Positions 17,268 to 27,150 of a DNA stretch of 64,000 bases are shown piece by piece. Within the stretch, counting starts at the first letter, position 1; every line of letters begins with the position of its first letter. Origin of the DNA: Moraxella sp. ZY210820 (GTDB lineage Bacteria > Pseudomonadota > Gammaproteobacteria > Pseudomonadales > Moraxellaceae); contig NZ_CP089978.1 in NCBI RefSeq assembly GCF_030674635.1, positions 2,294,001-2,358,000 of the forward strand, read 5' to 3'. The position numbers and the translations under genes are program-made. The notes beneath the pieces are model-generated. The model was not told where the DNA came from. It worked only from the letters and a program-made list of their open reading frames with translations, and ran no database searches.

Positions 17268-18170
17268 ATGCTACACACATACGACACCCTTGACCAACTC
17301 ATTCAATTTGCTCAACTTTCTGCAAATATTCATATTCATTGTCATTTAAGTAATGAATGGTTGATACATCAACAGCAACAACAAGGTCAAGGTTTAGTAC
17401 ATATCGTAACACAAGGACAAAGTTATTTACGCCTTAAAGATGGCTCAACACAGCTTTTAACGCAAGGTGATGTGATTTTCTTTCCTATGTTAGATGAACA
17501 TATTTTAAGCCATCATGTCGAAAGCATCAACCTAGAACATCAAACACCACTTACACAATGTGAATTATTCTGCGTACAATTTAGTTATGCTGAACCTGCT
17601 CAACTCATTCAAAGCCTACCACCTTTAATTCATTTAAAATTAGATTATAAACCTTTAGCCTCATTAATTCATTTATTTGAAATTGAACAACAACAAAATC
17701 ATTTACTCGGTGCAAATAGCGTGATGAATGCATTATCTTCTGTGCTATTAGTACAGCTCATTCGAGGCTATTTACAACATTATCAACAACATTTAACAGG
17801 ATTATTTTCTAGTTTACAACACCCTAAATTAGGCAAACTTATTCATCAACTGATTCAAAATCCAGAACATGACTGGAATATTGAACAAATGGCAGATATG
17901 ACACATTTATCTCGTGCGACTTTTATGCGACTGTTTAAACAGTTAATGGATATTAGCCCTTATGCATTTATTTTAAATTTACGCTTACAAAAATCAGCCC
18001 ATTTACTCAGACACTCTGCACAAAATATTCTTAGTATTGCCCTTAGCACGGGTTTTAGTTCAGATACCAATTTTTCTAAAGCTTTTAAAAAATATTATGG
18101 TTGTTTACCGCATGAATATCGTCAGCAGACACAAACTCAAACCAAAACAGATGTAGATTTTCAAATTTAA
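17268..18170 (+). CDS. RclR-like AraC-family regulator with cupin sensor
   Basis: A 300-residue regulator with an N-terminal Cupin_6-type domain and a C-terminal AraC helix-turn-helix (WNIEQMADMTHLSRATFMRLFKQ, then IALSTGFSSDTNFSKAFKKYYG). Compared by eye with E. coli RclR, the reactive-chlorine sensor, Cys25 in HCHLSNEW aligns with RclR Cys21, and Cys98/Cys102 in TQCELFC align with the RclR Cys89 region. The redox pair thus seems retained. It is divergent from the AhpD-like/rhodanese operon, the likely target. It could respond to hypochlorite or another electrophile; this is inferred from homology and context. Confidence 0.8.
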   Translation: MLHTYDTLDQLIQFAQLSANIHIHCHLSNEWLIHQQQQQGQGLVHIVTQGQSYLRLKDGSTQLLTQGDVIFFPMLDEHILSHHVESINLEHQTPLTQCELFCVQFSYAEPAQLIQSLPPLIHLKLDYKPLASLIHLFEIEQQQNHLLGANSVMNALSSVLLVQLIRGYLQHYQQHLTGLFSSLQHPKLGKLIHQLIQNPEHDWNIEQMADMTHLSRATFMRLFKQLMDISPYAFILNLRLQKSAHLLRHSAQNILSIALSTGFSSDTNFSKAFKKYYGCLPHEYRQQTQTQTKTDVDFQI

Positions 18171-18191
18171 CTTAAAATCATCACATAAAAT

Positions 18192-18216
18192 AAAAGCGAA
18201 CCGAAGTCCGCTTTTA
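18192..18216. terminator. Bidirectional terminator with UUCG-type tetraloop
   Basis: Read on the minus strand, AGCGGAC-TTCG-GTTCGCT forms a stable stem flanked by A- and T-runs. It separates the convergent RclR-like gene and aceF. Confidence 0.85.
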
Positions 18217-18233
18217 TTGAGTTCACACTGCCA

Positions 18234-19904
18234 TTAAATCAACAAGGTACGAATATCTGCCAATAACTTGGTTAATTTATTGGTAAAACGAGCAGCATCT
18301 GCACCATTAATCACACGATGGTCGTACGATAATGATAATGGTAACATTAAACGTGGTTCAAATTCTTTACCATTCCATACAGGTTGCATTTTAGCAGGAG
18401 AAATCCCTAAAATCGCCACTTGTGGCCAATTGACTAATGGTGTAAATGCGGTACCACCAATCGAGCCTAAACTCGTGATGGTAAAGTTCGCACCTTGCAA
18501 ATCTTTGGGTGATAATTTTTTATCACGGGCTTTTTGGCTTAATTCTGCTAATTCTTGTGCAATTTGCTTAATCGATTTTTGGTCAGGATTCCGCAAAACA
18601 GGTACAGTTAAACCATCAGGTGTTGCCACCGCAATGCCCATGTGAATTTCATTACGCAATACCACCGATTTTTGGTCATCTGCCAAATGGCTGGCAAAAT
18701 AACGTTCTTCAAGCAATAAATGAGCCACCGCTTTAGCAATAAATGCCAAAATCGTTAAGCTAATACCTTGTTTCTTAAAGCCATCTTTTAACTCATTACG
18801 CCATGCCTCAAGCTCAGTAATATCCGCCAAATCAAATTGGGTTACTTGTGGAATAAAGTTATTTAACGACAATTGTGGCACAGATACTTGTTGTAAACGT
18901 GTCATTTCTTTGACTTCACCACCACCAAATGCAGAAAAATCTGGTAATGGAGGTAAACCACTCGCTTGCACAACAGGTGCAGGTTTACCAATTGGTAAAG
19001 ATACTTCACACGCCACCAAACGCTGTTTCACATACGCAAAAACATCATCTTTTAAAATACGTTGTTGCGTACCCGTTCCTTGTACTTGTGATAAAACCAC
19101 GCCCAATTCACGAGCTAATTTCCGCACAGCAGGACCAGCATAGACTTTGGCATTATCTGCTTCTTGTTCAGCAGTTAATTTATTATCACTTGAATGTGAT
19201 GATACTGCTGATGGCGTTGATGATGTGGCAACAGGTGTCGTTTTTTGCTCAACGGTTGTACTTTGTGGTGCAGTTGATGGTGCAACAGCTTGCGAATTGT
19301 TCGCTGATGGCGTATTCTCTGCTGATGATTTAATTTTCATCAACGGTACACCTTGTGATACGCTTTGATTTAATTCAATATAAATCGCTTCAATCACACC
19401 AGCGACACTACTAGGAACTTCAACTGTTGCTTTATCAGATTCAAGTACAGCAATACTTTGCTCAAGTTCAACCACATCGCCAACTTTGACCAAAATTTCA
19501 CTCACAAGTGCTTTATCTACCCCAATATCAGGTACATTCACATCAACACTACCACCAATTGATGCAGATGATGCAACGTTGCTATTGCTGATAGATTCAT
19601 TTTGTGGTGCTGATGATGTCGTTACTTGTACTGTTTCAACAACTTGTGGAGCAGGCTCACTTGTGGTTTGACTTGCCTCAACTGCTTCAATTTCAATCAA
19701 CGCTACGCCTTCTTTAACGCTATCATCTTTATTGACTAAAATTGCCTTAACTACTCCTGCAACTGTACTTGGGACTTCGACCGTTGCTTTATCGGACTCT
19801 AGCACCATAATGCTTTGTTCGACTTCAACTACATCACCAATTTTAACCAAAATCTCACTTACAAGAGCTTTATCCACCCCAATGTCTGGTGTTTGAATAA
19901 TCAT
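18234..19904 (-). CDS. aceF: Pyruvate dehydrogenase E2, dihydrolipoyl acetyltransferase
   Basis: E2 core of the pyruvate dehydrogenase complex, which transfers acetyl groups from lipoate to CoA. There are two lipoyl domains (about 1-75 and 118-190), each with the lipoylated Lys in ESDKATVEVPS (K39 in the first). They are joined by Ala/Ser/Thr/Gln-rich flexible linkers. A peripheral subunit-binding domain (AGPAVRKLARELGV) follows, then the catalytic domain with the DHRVING active-site motif. The Asn in place of the usual Asp also occurs in the Azotobacter-type E2. E. coli AceF has three lipoyl domains. The start ATG overlaps the aceE stop by four bases. No lpd follows in the window. Confidence 0.95.
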   Translation of the reverse strand: MIIQTPDIGVDKALVSEILVKIGDVVEVEQSIMVLESDKATVEVPSTVAGVVKAILVNKDDSVKEGVALIEIEAVEASQTTSEPAPQVVETVQVTTSSAPQNESISNSNVASSASIGGSVDVNVPDIGVDKALVSEILVKVGDVVELEQSIAVLESDKATVEVPSSVAGVIEAIYIELNQSVSQGVPLMKIKSSAENTPSANNSQAVAPSTAPQSTTVEQKTTPVATSSTPSAVSSHSSDNKLTAEQEADNAKVYAGPAVRKLARELGVVLSQVQGTGTQQRILKDDVFAYVKQRLVACEVSLPIGKPAPVVQASGLPPLPDFSAFGGGEVKEMTRLQQVSVPQLSLNNFIPQVTQFDLADITELEAWRNELKDGFKKQGISLTILAFIAKAVAHLLLEERYFASHLADDQKSVVLRNEIHMGIAVATPDGLTVPVLRNPDQKSIKQIAQELAELSQKARDKKLSPKDLQGANFTITSLGSIGGTAFTPLVNWPQVAILGISPAKMQPVWNGKEFEPRLMLPLSLSYDHRVINGADAARFTNKLTKLLADIRTLLI

Positions 19905-22603
19905 ACATTTTCTCCTGTAAATACTGATGCATCTTTCACTTCAGGCGTTGCTTGAGGTTGCCATGCCATTGGGCTATCGGTATCCAATTCAAAAGACACA
20001 ATTGCGTCTTTCACTAAACGGTAATCAATTTCCCCTTCATCTGCCAATTTTTTCAGCGTTGCAACCACAATATGACTTGCATCAACGCCAAAATAACTAC
20101 GCAAATTCGCACGAGTATCTGAGCGTCCATAGCCATCTGTACCCAATGTAACGTAAGGACGATTATCTGGTAAATAAGCACGAATTTGGTCGCTATAAGC
20201 ACGCATATGGTCAGTCGCTGAAACTACAATACCTGCTGTATCACGCAATTGTTGAGCAACCCAAGATTCCATTGCTTCATCATTTGGGTGTAAGCGGTTA
20301 TATTCTTCACACGCCATACCATCACGAGCTAATTCATTAAAGCTGGTAACCGACCAAATATTTGAATGGATTTGAAATTCATCACGCAAAATTTGACTTG
20401 CTTTAATCACTTCACGCAAAATCACCCCAGAGCCTAAGAGTTGTACTGTCGCTTTATCATCTTTAGCAAATAAATACATACCACGCTTGATGCCTTCTTC
20501 TGCACCTTCTGGCATTGCTGGGTGTTCATAATTTTCGTTCATCAATGTGAGATAATAGAACACACGCTCTTGATTGACATACATACGTTGTAAACCATCA
20601 TGTACAATCACGGCCAATTCATAGGCAAAACAAGGGTCATACGCAACACAATTTGGAATAGTACTTGCTAAAATATGCGAATGACCATCTTGATGTTGTA
20701 AACCTTCACCATTTAATGTGGTACGTCCTGCTGTCGCTCCCAATAAGAAACCTTGTGCCTGAGCATCACCTGCTGCCCATGCAATATCACCAATACGTTG
20801 GAAACCGAACATTGAATAATACATATACATTGGGATCATTGGTAAATTATTAGTTGAATAACTTGTACCCAAAGCTGCCCAAGCACTCATTGCACCTGCT
20901 TCATTAATCCCTTCTTGCAACATATGACCATCTTTGGCTTCACGATAGTTCATCAATTGTTCATTATCTTCAGGGGTGTATTTTTGACCATGAGCCGCAT
21001 AAATACCTAATTGACGGAACATACCTTCCAAACCGAAGGTACGAGCCTCATCAGGTACAATAGGTACAACACGGTCTTTAATCGCTTTATCTTTCAATAA
21101 TGCTGAAATTAAACGCACCATTGCCATTGTCGTAGAAATCGCTTTTTCACCAGTCCCTTGCAATACACTATCAAAAATTGATAATTCAGGAATCTGCAAA
21201 ACTTCACTTTCTTTACGGCGTGCAGGTAAATATCCACCCAAAGCCTCACGGCGAGCTTTCATGTATTTTAATTCAGGTGAATTTTCTGCAGGACGGTAGA
21301 ATGGTAATTCATGCAATTGCTCATCAGTAAATGGCAAATTGAAACGATCACGGAAATATTGTAATGAAGAATGCTGTAATTTTTTAATCTGATGCGTACG
21401 GTTTACACTTTCTGCTTCTTCTGATAAACCATAACCTTTTACTGTTTTAGCGAGAATTACTGTTGGTTGTCCATCAGCTTGTACCGCTTTAGCATAGGCT
21501 GCAAATACTTTATATGGGTCATGCCCACCACGATTGAGTGCTTCGATGTCTTCATCACTTAAATTACGCACTAACTCAGCAGCTTCAGGATAACGACCAA
21601 AGAAGTTTTTACGCATATATTCGCCACCTTTAACTTGGAAACGTTGATAATCACCATCAACTGCTTCTTCCATAATGGCTTTTAATGCTCCTGAACTGTC
21701 TTTATCCAATAGTGGATCCCAATGACGTCCCCAAACCACTTTAATGACTCGCCAGCCTGCACCACGGAATACCGATTCAAGTTCTTGAATAATTTTACCA
21801 TTACCACGCACAGGACCATCAAGACGTTGTAAGTTACAGTTTACCACCCAAATAAGATTATCTAATTTTTCACGTCCTGCTAATGAAATTGCACCCAAAC
21901 TTTCAGGCTCGTCCATTTCGCCATCACCCAAGAATGCCCATACTTTGCGGTCTTCTTCTTTAATTAAACCACGATTCATTAGATATTTTTGAATATGTGC
22001 TTGATAAATTGACATAATTGGACCTAAACCCATAGAAACAGTAGGGAATTGCCAATAATCAGGCATCAAATAAGGGTGCGGATAGCTTGATAAACCATTA
22101 CCGCCCACTTCACGGCGGAAATTATTCAGCTGTTCTTCAGTCAAACGCCCTTCAAGGAACGAACGTGCATAGATACCCGGCGCACAATGTCCTTGATAAT
22201 AAATCATATCTCCACCAAAGGTTTCATTATTAGCACGGAAAAAATGGTTAAAACCAACATCGTATAAAGTCGCTGATGAGGCAAAACTTGCTAAATGTCC
22301 ACCTAAATCATCACCTGTTTTGTTGGCACGCAACACCATTGCCAACGCATTCCAACGAATTAATGCACGAATACGGCGTTCCATGTGTTGATCACCCGGC
22401 ATGGCAGGTTGTTCATCTACAGGAATGGTATTTAAATAAGGGGTATTTAAACGTTGGATTGGAACGTGTTTCGCAATCGCTTGTTGATATAATTTTTCTA
22501 ATAAAAACGCTGCTCGTTCTGTTCCCATATTTTGTAATACAGAATCAAAAGCATCTTGCCATTCTTTGGTTTCGAGAGCGTCAGTATCGCCATAATATGC
22601 CAT
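19901..22603 (-). CDS. aceE: Pyruvate dehydrogenase E1 component (homodimeric)
   Basis: Thiamine-diphosphate enzyme that decarboxylates pyruvate and acetylates the E2 lipoyl groups. At 900 residues it matches the single-chain E1 of gammaproteobacteria (E. coli 887). Visible signatures are GDGEMDEPESLGAISLAGRE with the downstream NCNLQRLDGPV (ThDP/Mg2+ motif), GHDPYKVFAAYAKA, and the LQHQDGHSH loop of the active site. It overlaps aceF by four bases, so the pair is translationally coupled. The 253 bp upstream are very AT-rich and hold an imperfect inverted repeat (GCTTAA...TTAAGC, about 22793-22826) that might be regulatory. Confidence 0.96.
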   Translation of the reverse strand: MAYYGDTDALETKEWQDAFDSVLQNMGTERAAFLLEKLYQQAIAKHVPIQRLNTPYLNTIPVDEQPAMPGDQHMERRIRALIRWNALAMVLRANKTGDDLGGHLASFASSATLYDVGFNHFFRANNETFGGDMIYYQGHCAPGIYARSFLEGRLTEEQLNNFRREVGGNGLSSYPHPYLMPDYWQFPTVSMGLGPIMSIYQAHIQKYLMNRGLIKEEDRKVWAFLGDGEMDEPESLGAISLAGREKLDNLIWVVNCNLQRLDGPVRGNGKIIQELESVFRGAGWRVIKVVWGRHWDPLLDKDSSGALKAIMEEAVDGDYQRFQVKGGEYMRKNFFGRYPEAAELVRNLSDEDIEALNRGGHDPYKVFAAYAKAVQADGQPTVILAKTVKGYGLSEEAESVNRTHQIKKLQHSSLQYFRDRFNLPFTDEQLHELPFYRPAENSPELKYMKARREALGGYLPARRKESEVLQIPELSIFDSVLQGTGEKAISTTMAMVRLISALLKDKAIKDRVVPIVPDEARTFGLEGMFRQLGIYAAHGQKYTPEDNEQLMNYREAKDGHMLQEGINEAGAMSAWAALGTSYSTNNLPMIPMYMYYSMFGFQRIGDIAWAAGDAQAQGFLLGATAGRTTLNGEGLQHQDGHSHILASTIPNCVAYDPCFAYELAVIVHDGLQRMYVNQERVFYYLTLMNENYEHPAMPEGAEEGIKRGMYLFAKDDKATVQLLGSGVILREVIKASQILRDEFQIHSNIWSVTSFNELARDGMACEEYNRLHPNDEAMESWVAQQLRDTAGIVVSATDHMRAYSDQIRAYLPDNRPYVTLGTDGYGRSDTRANLRSYFGVDASHIVVATLKKLADEGEIDYRLVKDAIVSFELDTDSPMAWQPQATPEVKDASVFTGENV

Positions 22604-22856
22604 AAAACTACCTACATTTTGTAAATGATGAATAAAATGGAAATTTTTGCTTAAAAAATATCCGAACCTTGTAATTAATTCATTTGAATATTTACATGAC
22701 TATATTTACCATATTTTTAATAAGAATAGGTATTATTTAAAATAAATATTAATAAAAAATACATTCAGTAAATAAATATAAAGCTAATTCCATGCTTAAC
22801 AAAGTTATTATTGCTTATAACTTAAGCAAACCAAATAAAACAATAATTTTTTATCT

Positions 22857-23309
22857 TTAAGTACACACTTGCTTCCATAATCGACCTGTCGGCTCACCTT
22901 GTACAATCGATTTCATTTGCAAATTGTTCGTCATATCAAATTCATGTTTTAATGTTTGGTTAGCACCATACAGTTTCGATTTTAATAAGCCACCTTGCTT
23001 ATTTTTACAATCCAAAACAAGCTCACCAATCAAATAATCACCAGTTTTTAATTTTCGTTTACTATCATCTTGTATGAGAATAGTTTTAAATGTTATAACT
23101 TGATAATCATCCATCTGCCGTTGGCTTGCTGGTTGATAATAATCTACCGCTATACCACCTGTCTTGGTACCTAATTCAACCCAACCATCATTGATTATCG
23201 CACTTGTTGTCTGTCCAACTTGAGATGATGTATTATCTGGAGCTTTATCACAAGCCGTTAAACATAAACCACTCACTAAGACCAAGACCAATGCAAATAT
23301 CTTATTCAT
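22857..23309 (-). CDS. Lipoprotein resembling surface-adhesin E domain
   Basis: A 150-residue lipoprotein; the signal ends in LTAC (C20 lipidated). The mature part starts DGWVELG, has YYQPASQRQMDD, and has two late cysteines in LVLDCKNKQG and WKQVC. This pattern resembles the small surface-adhesin protein E domain (tryptophan start, Tyr-rich segment, paired Cys). No evidence of adhesion is visible. It lies between the M23 peptidase terminator and the aceE leader, apparently as a single-gene unit. Confidence 0.65.
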   Translation of the reverse strand: MNKIFALVLVLVSGLCLTACDKAPDNTSSQVGQTTSAIINDGWVELGTKTGGIAVDYYQPASQRQMDDYQVITFKTILIQDDSKRKLKTGDYLIGELVLDCKNKQGGLLKSKLYGANQTLKHEFDMTNNLQMKSIVQGEPTGRLWKQVCT

Positions 23310-23329
23310 GATTATTCCCCCAATAAAAA

Positions 23330-23357
23330 TTTAAGGTGTTTGAATAACACCTTAAAT
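23330..23357 (-). terminator. Terminator of the M23 peptidase gene
   Basis: Arms TAAGGTGTT and AACACCTTA with a five-base loop (TGAAT on the plus strand) are followed on the minus strand by AAATTTTT. It lies about 30 bp past the peptidase stop. Confidence 0.8.
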
Positions 23358-23384
23358 TTTATAAAATCTGTAATCTTTCATCAA

Positions 23385-24002
23385 TTATTTTGGAATCATC
23401 GCTAAATAAGTTGATGGATTTTGACGCTTACCATTTTTCACTACTTCAAAATGTAAGTGTGGACCTGTACAACGACCCGTACAACCTACATTAGCAATAT
23501 GCTGACCCGCTTTAACTTGCTGACCTACTTTAGCAATTAAACGTGACGCATGAGCATAACGTGTTGTATAACCATTACCGTGATCAATATCGATATATTG
23601 ACCATAACCTGAACCCCAACCAGATTTAGTTACAATACCAGGGCCTGTTGCATAAATAGGAGTACCTGTAGGTGCTGCTAAATCTACACCTGAATGATGA
23701 CGTGTTGTACCCATTAATGTACGAACACCCCAACCTGAAGTTGAACGTGCATTCACAACTGGCATATGCGACATCCACGCATTATTACCACCAAACGACA
23801 CTTTAGATGGAGCATATTTTGCAGCATCAGCATTAGTTAATACCACACTTGGTGTATTATCTTCCAATTGCTGTTCTAACCATTGTTGCTCTTCTAACGC
23901 CACTTCCTCGCTAGATGGCGTAAATGTCGTACGAATATCTGCAAAACCTGAAGTCATTGCCACAGCCGTAGTTGCGGCTAATAAAAACTTAGAAAATCGC
24001 AT
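23385..24002 (-). CDS. M23-family (LytM-type) murein endopeptidase
   Basis: Secreted zinc peptidase expected to cut murein peptide cross-links. A signal peptide (FSKFLLAATTAVAMTSGFA) leads to a C-terminal LytM domain (about residues 95-200) with zinc ligands in HHSGVDLAAP and in the HLHFEV motif, plus the YAHASRL segment, so it looks catalytically competent. The frame opens at 24029, but AGAGG precedes the ATG at 24002 by the right distance, so I use that start (205 residues). It is divergent from dciA, next to lpxC and the division cluster. Confidence 0.87.
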   Translation of the reverse strand: MRFSKFLLAATTAVAMTSGFADIRTTFTPSSEEVALEEQQWLEQQLEDNTPSVVLTNADAAKYAPSKVSFGGNNAWMSHMPVVNARSTSGWGVRTLMGTTRHHSGVDLAAPTGTPIYATGPGIVTKSGWGSGYGQYIDIDHGNGYTTRYAHASRLIAKVGQQVKAGQHIANVGCTGRCTGPHLHFEVVKNGKRQNPSTYLAMIPK

Positions 24003-24103
24003 AAAAAACCTCTTGCAACGCATGGTCAACGTTGTTGTATCTCTTGATATTTATCAATATAACAGCTTAATATATAGTAAATAATTCACCATGAGATGAA
24101 ATA

Positions 24104-24553
24104 ATGTTACAACATATTAAACATTTTCAACAAAACAAACAACCCAATCGAAAAATTAGTCTATTTGCACAAATCTCTCGACAGGTCAAACACTGGCAAA
24201 CATTAAGCACATCGATTCAGCCGTTATTACCACAGCCAGAACAATGGCAGATTGTCTGCTATCAAGCAGGTATATTGACCATTGCGGGACATAATCAAGT
24301 GATGGTAAGTCAGCTTAACTATTTACGTTCCCAATATACCTTAAAACTAGCACAACTTGATGCTTTCCATGATTTGCAAAACATACAAGCCATACTACTT
24401 CCATTCAATCATAAGACCAATGAAACCCATACACCCTTAAACACGATTGATGCATCTAGTCGTGAACTATTTGCTATCTCTGCTAGTTATGTACAAGACC
24501 CCGCACTTAAGCGAGCGTTTGAGAAATTATCCCAACCACCTATCTTACCCTAA
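24104..24553 (+). CDS. dciA: DciA-family (DUF721) protein
   Basis: A 149-residue protein with the DUF721 core: a helical start (LFAQISRQVKHWQTLSTSI), then PEQWQIVCYQAGILTIAGHNQVMVSQLNYLR, matching the compact KH-like domain of DciA. DciA loads the replicative helicase DnaB in bacteria without DnaC. GAGATGA precedes the ATG. Its position between lpxC and an M23 peptidase gene is common in gammaproteobacteria. The C-terminal 40 residues look unstructured. Confidence 0.75.
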   Translation: MLQHIKHFQQNKQPNRKISLFAQISRQVKHWQTLSTSIQPLLPQPEQWQIVCYQAGILTIAGHNQVMVSQLNYLRSQYTLKLAQLDAFHDLQNIQAILLPFNHKTNETHTPLNTIDASSRELFAISASYVQDPALKRAFEKLSQPPILP

Positions 24554-24649
24554 TAGCATAACTAATTTTTGCTCAAATTGCAAAATATATCAGTTTTTTT
24601 TTGTTACTTTATAACACCTATATTTTATAGATATTTTAATTTTATGTTA

Positions 24650-25549
24650 TTAAACAGTAAGATAGTGAATTGGACATTTTTTTATGTCATCAAATGTTAC
24701 AATTTCATAGCAATTTGGATTGGCTAAAACTGCACGTAATAACGCATTATTGACTGCATGACCTGCTTTATAACCATCAAATTTGGCTAAAATTTGACAA
24801 CCTAACAATGATAAATCACCAATTGCATCTAAAATTTTATGGCGAACAAACTCATTTTCAAAACGTAAACCTTCAGGATTAAGTACTTTTTCATCATCTA
24901 AACCAATTGCATTATGCAAACCTGCTCCTAAAGCAAGATTTTTTGATTGTAACATTTCTAAATCTCGTAAAAATCCAAAGGTGCGAGCAGAGGAAATTTG
25001 TTCGATATAATCTTGTGAATGCAAATCAAAGGAATAAAATTGATATTCTGGTTTAAATACTGGGTGCTGAAAATCAATTTTAAAGTTCACTAAAAAGCCA
25101 TCATACGGTGTAAAACTTGCTGTTTTATCTTCAATTTGAATAGCTACAGGCTCAATAATTTTAATAAATTTCTTACTCGCCTGCTGTTCCACCAAACCCG
25201 TTTGTAAGAATAAATCAATAAATGGTTTAGCACTACCATCAGCAATCACTAATTCTGATGCATCCACTTCTATAATTAAATTATCAATGCCCAATGCCGA
25301 AACTGCACTCATGACGTGTTCAATCGTACCTACTTTAACATCGTCTTGTACTAAATTTGAACACATAAAGGCTTCTTGAATTAATAATGCTTGAGCAGGA
25401 ATATCAACTGTAGGATTTAAATCTACACGGCGAAAAATGATACCATTATCAACATCATTTGGTAAAAATCGCATACGCACAGTTTGCCCACTATGCAAAC
25501 CCACACCTTGTATTTCAGCAATTTGTTGTAGTGTACGTTGTTTTAGCAT
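24650..25549 (-). CDS. lpxC: UDP-3-O-acyl-N-acetylglucosamine deacetylase
   Basis: Zinc-dependent committed step of lipid A synthesis, cytoplasmic. It begins [19 protein letters not shown]. The zinc ligands are H78 in GTIEHVMSA and the His/Asp pair in [13 protein letters not shown], and a second [10 protein letters not shown] segment is near the end. Length 299 is close to E. coli LpxC (305). It is the last gene of the murG-murC-ddl-ftsQ-ftsA-ftsZ-lpxC order, separated from ftsZ by a terminator, so its expression is probably partly independent. Confidence 0.96.
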   Translation of the reverse strand: MLKQRTLQQIAEIQGVGLHSGQTVRMRFLPNDVDNGIIFRRVDLNPTVDIPAQALLIQEAFMCSNLVQDDVKVGTIEHVMSAVSALGIDNLIIEVDASELVIADGSAKPFIDLFLQTGLVEQQASKKFIKIIEPVAIQIEDKTASFTPYDGFLVNFKIDFQHPVFKPEYQFYSFDLHSQDYIEQISSARTFGFLRDLEMLQSKNLALGAGLHNAIGLDDEKVLNPEGLRFENEFVRHKILDAIGDLSLLGCQILAKFDGYKAGHAVNNALLRAVLANPNCYEIVTFDDIKKCPIHYLTV

Positions 25550-25604
25550 GGTTTTATCTCTTGAAAAATCTTGTTACATTTAACTATTATACTCTGAAAA
25601 TAAA

Positions 25605-25631
25605 AAAGACAGTGAATTTTTCACTGTCTTT
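25605..25631. terminator. Terminator between ftsZ and lpxC
   Basis: Twelve-base arms AAAGACAGTGAA and TTCACTGTCTTT around a three-base loop, with A/T runs on both sides. It lies just after the ftsZ stop on the minus strand. Confidence 0.85.
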
Positions 25632-25656
25632 ATGTAACTTTATCGCAATTTTCCAT

Positions 25657-26877
25657 TTATTTTTGACGATTTTTTAAGAAATCACCAATTGATAAACGAG
25701 TTGGTTGCTGTACTGGAATTTCTGGCTCTGGTGCAGGTGGCGTGTCCATCACTAAAGTTACTGATGGTGCATCTGATAAATCAGCACCTGTATTGGCAAC
25801 AGCAGGTTTTTCAGGTGCCGATGTATGTGCTACAGGTGTAATCGCAGGACGGGATGTTACTGTCGTTGTACGGCGTGGTTCATCAGCCAATTTACTACGC
25901 TCTAAACCTGTCGCTACAATCGTTACACGGATTTCATCACGCAATTCGGGGTCAAATGCTGTACCAAAGAAAATATTACCTTCATCAAGGTTAGCAATTT
26001 GGTTAGCAATGGCTGTAATTTCTTCCACTTCTTCAAGTGTTGCACAATACTCTGGATCTTCACCACTGGTAATGTTAATAATAAGACTTTTCGCATCCAT
26101 ACTGGTAACACCCTCAAGTAATGGACTACGAATCGCTTGTTCCGCTGCTTGTCTTGCACGGTCATCACCACGACCTAAACCAGCACCCATCATCGCATAA
26201 CCACGACTACTCATCGCTGTTTGTAAATCAGCAAAGTCAAGGTTGATATAACCAGGGCGAATAATCAAATCAAAAATGTTGCGTACAGAATTTAATAAGA
26301 CATCATCTACTTTTTTGTAGGCATCTGCCATTGTAATATTACGATACACTTTTAATAAGCGTTGGTTTGGAATAACAATTAAAGAATCTACATTTTCTTC
26401 TAAAGCTTCAATGCCTTTTTCTGCCGCTAATAAACGCTTTTTCCCTTCAAAACTAAATGGTGTGGTTACAACACCTACCGTTAAAATGCCCATTTCTTTA
26501 GCAAGTTTAGCAATGACAGGAGCTGCACCTGTACCTGTACCACCGCCCATACCAGCAGTAACAAATAGCATATCTGTGCCTTCTAAATAAGATTTAATTT
26601 CTTGCAAACTTTCTTCTGCTGAAATTTTACCCACTTCAGGGTTTGCACCAGCACCTAAACCACGGGTACTTTGTTCGCCAAGTTGAATTTTATTTTCTGT
26701 ATCAACTCGTTCAAGGGCTTGACGGTCAGTATTAGCACAGACAAATTTTACGCCTGTAATATTCGACATCAGCATATGCTGGATAGCATTACCACCACCA
26801 CCACCAACACCTAATACAGTGATACGTGCATTACCATCACTTGTGCCATTTTCATCTAAAAATGCAAAAGTAGACAT
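25657..26877 (-). CDS. ftsZ: Cell division protein FtsZ
   Basis: Tubulin-like GTPase that forms the division ring. The glycine-rich GTP loop is GGGTGTGAAP, preceded by VGGGGGNAIQHM, and the T7 loop region is present. After the globular part (to about 320) comes a Pro/Thr/Ala-rich linker and a conserved C-terminal peptide, TRLSIGDFLKNRQK, which would bind FtsA and ZipA. Length 406. GGAG precedes the start. The 273 bp to ftsA contain a short hairpin repeat and presumably an ftsZ promoter. Confidence 0.97.
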   Translation of the reverse strand: MSTFAFLDENGTSDGNARITVLGVGGGGGNAIQHMLMSNITGVKFVCANTDRQALERVDTENKIQLGEQSTRGLGAGANPEVGKISAEESLQEIKSYLEGTDMLFVTAGMGGGTGTGAAPVIAKLAKEMGILTVGVVTTPFSFEGKKRLLAAEKGIEALEENVDSLIVIPNQRLLKVYRNITMADAYKKVDDVLLNSVRNIFDLIIRPGYINLDFADLQTAMSSRGYAMMGAGLGRGDDRARQAAEQAIRSPLLEGVTSMDAKSLIINITSGEDPEYCATLEEVEEITAIANQIANLDEGNIFFGTAFDPELRDEIRVTIVATGLERSKLADEPRRTTTVTSRPAITPVAHTSAPEKPAVANTGADLSDAPSVTLVMDTPPAPEPEIPVQQPTRLSIGDFLKNRQK

Positions 26878-27070
26878 ATGTGTACTCCAAAAATAGGTTT
26901 GGCAGTTACTTATCGTTTTCGTCCGTCCATACTGCCTAAAAATTGTTAAACATTTAACCTGCTATAATATACTGTTTTTATTGACTTATCAAGTTAAGAT
27001 TTACATACTCATATTTAAAGAAATACTTTTGTTAGTGTAAATTCAAAGTCAAATTCTATTCTTTTAAATT

Positions 27071-27100
27071 TGTAAGGACGAAATATTTTTCGCCCTTACA
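27071..27100. repeat. Dispersed hairpin repeat, single-arm copy
   Basis: A TGTAAGGACGAAAT...TTCGCCCTTACA palindrome forms a single hairpin related to half of the elements at 6393, 33099 and 36271. It lies between ftsA and ftsZ. Confidence 0.65.
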
Positions 27101-27150
27101 TCAAATCAATCATTTACAATTCTCTGAGAATATCATGATTAATCAATATC

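Noticed and set aside
18234..18400. Asn instead of Asp in the AceF active-site motif DHRVING
   Set aside because: As far as I recall, the same Asn occurs in Azotobacter/Pseudomonas-type E2, so it is a family variant and not a defect.
18910..19671. Plus-strand frames opposite aceF
   Set aside because: They are shadows of the repetitive lipoyl and linker coding sequence of aceF on the other strand.
22793..22826. Imperfect inverted repeat (GCTTAA...TTAAGC) upstream of aceE
   Set aside because: The stem has mismatches and there is no T-run; in such AT-rich DNA it may be chance. It is mentioned only under aceE.
25742..26200. 152-codon plus-strand frame opposite ftsZ
   Set aside because: It is wholly antisense to ftsZ; its Ser/Val/Ala-rich product mirrors ftsZ codon use.
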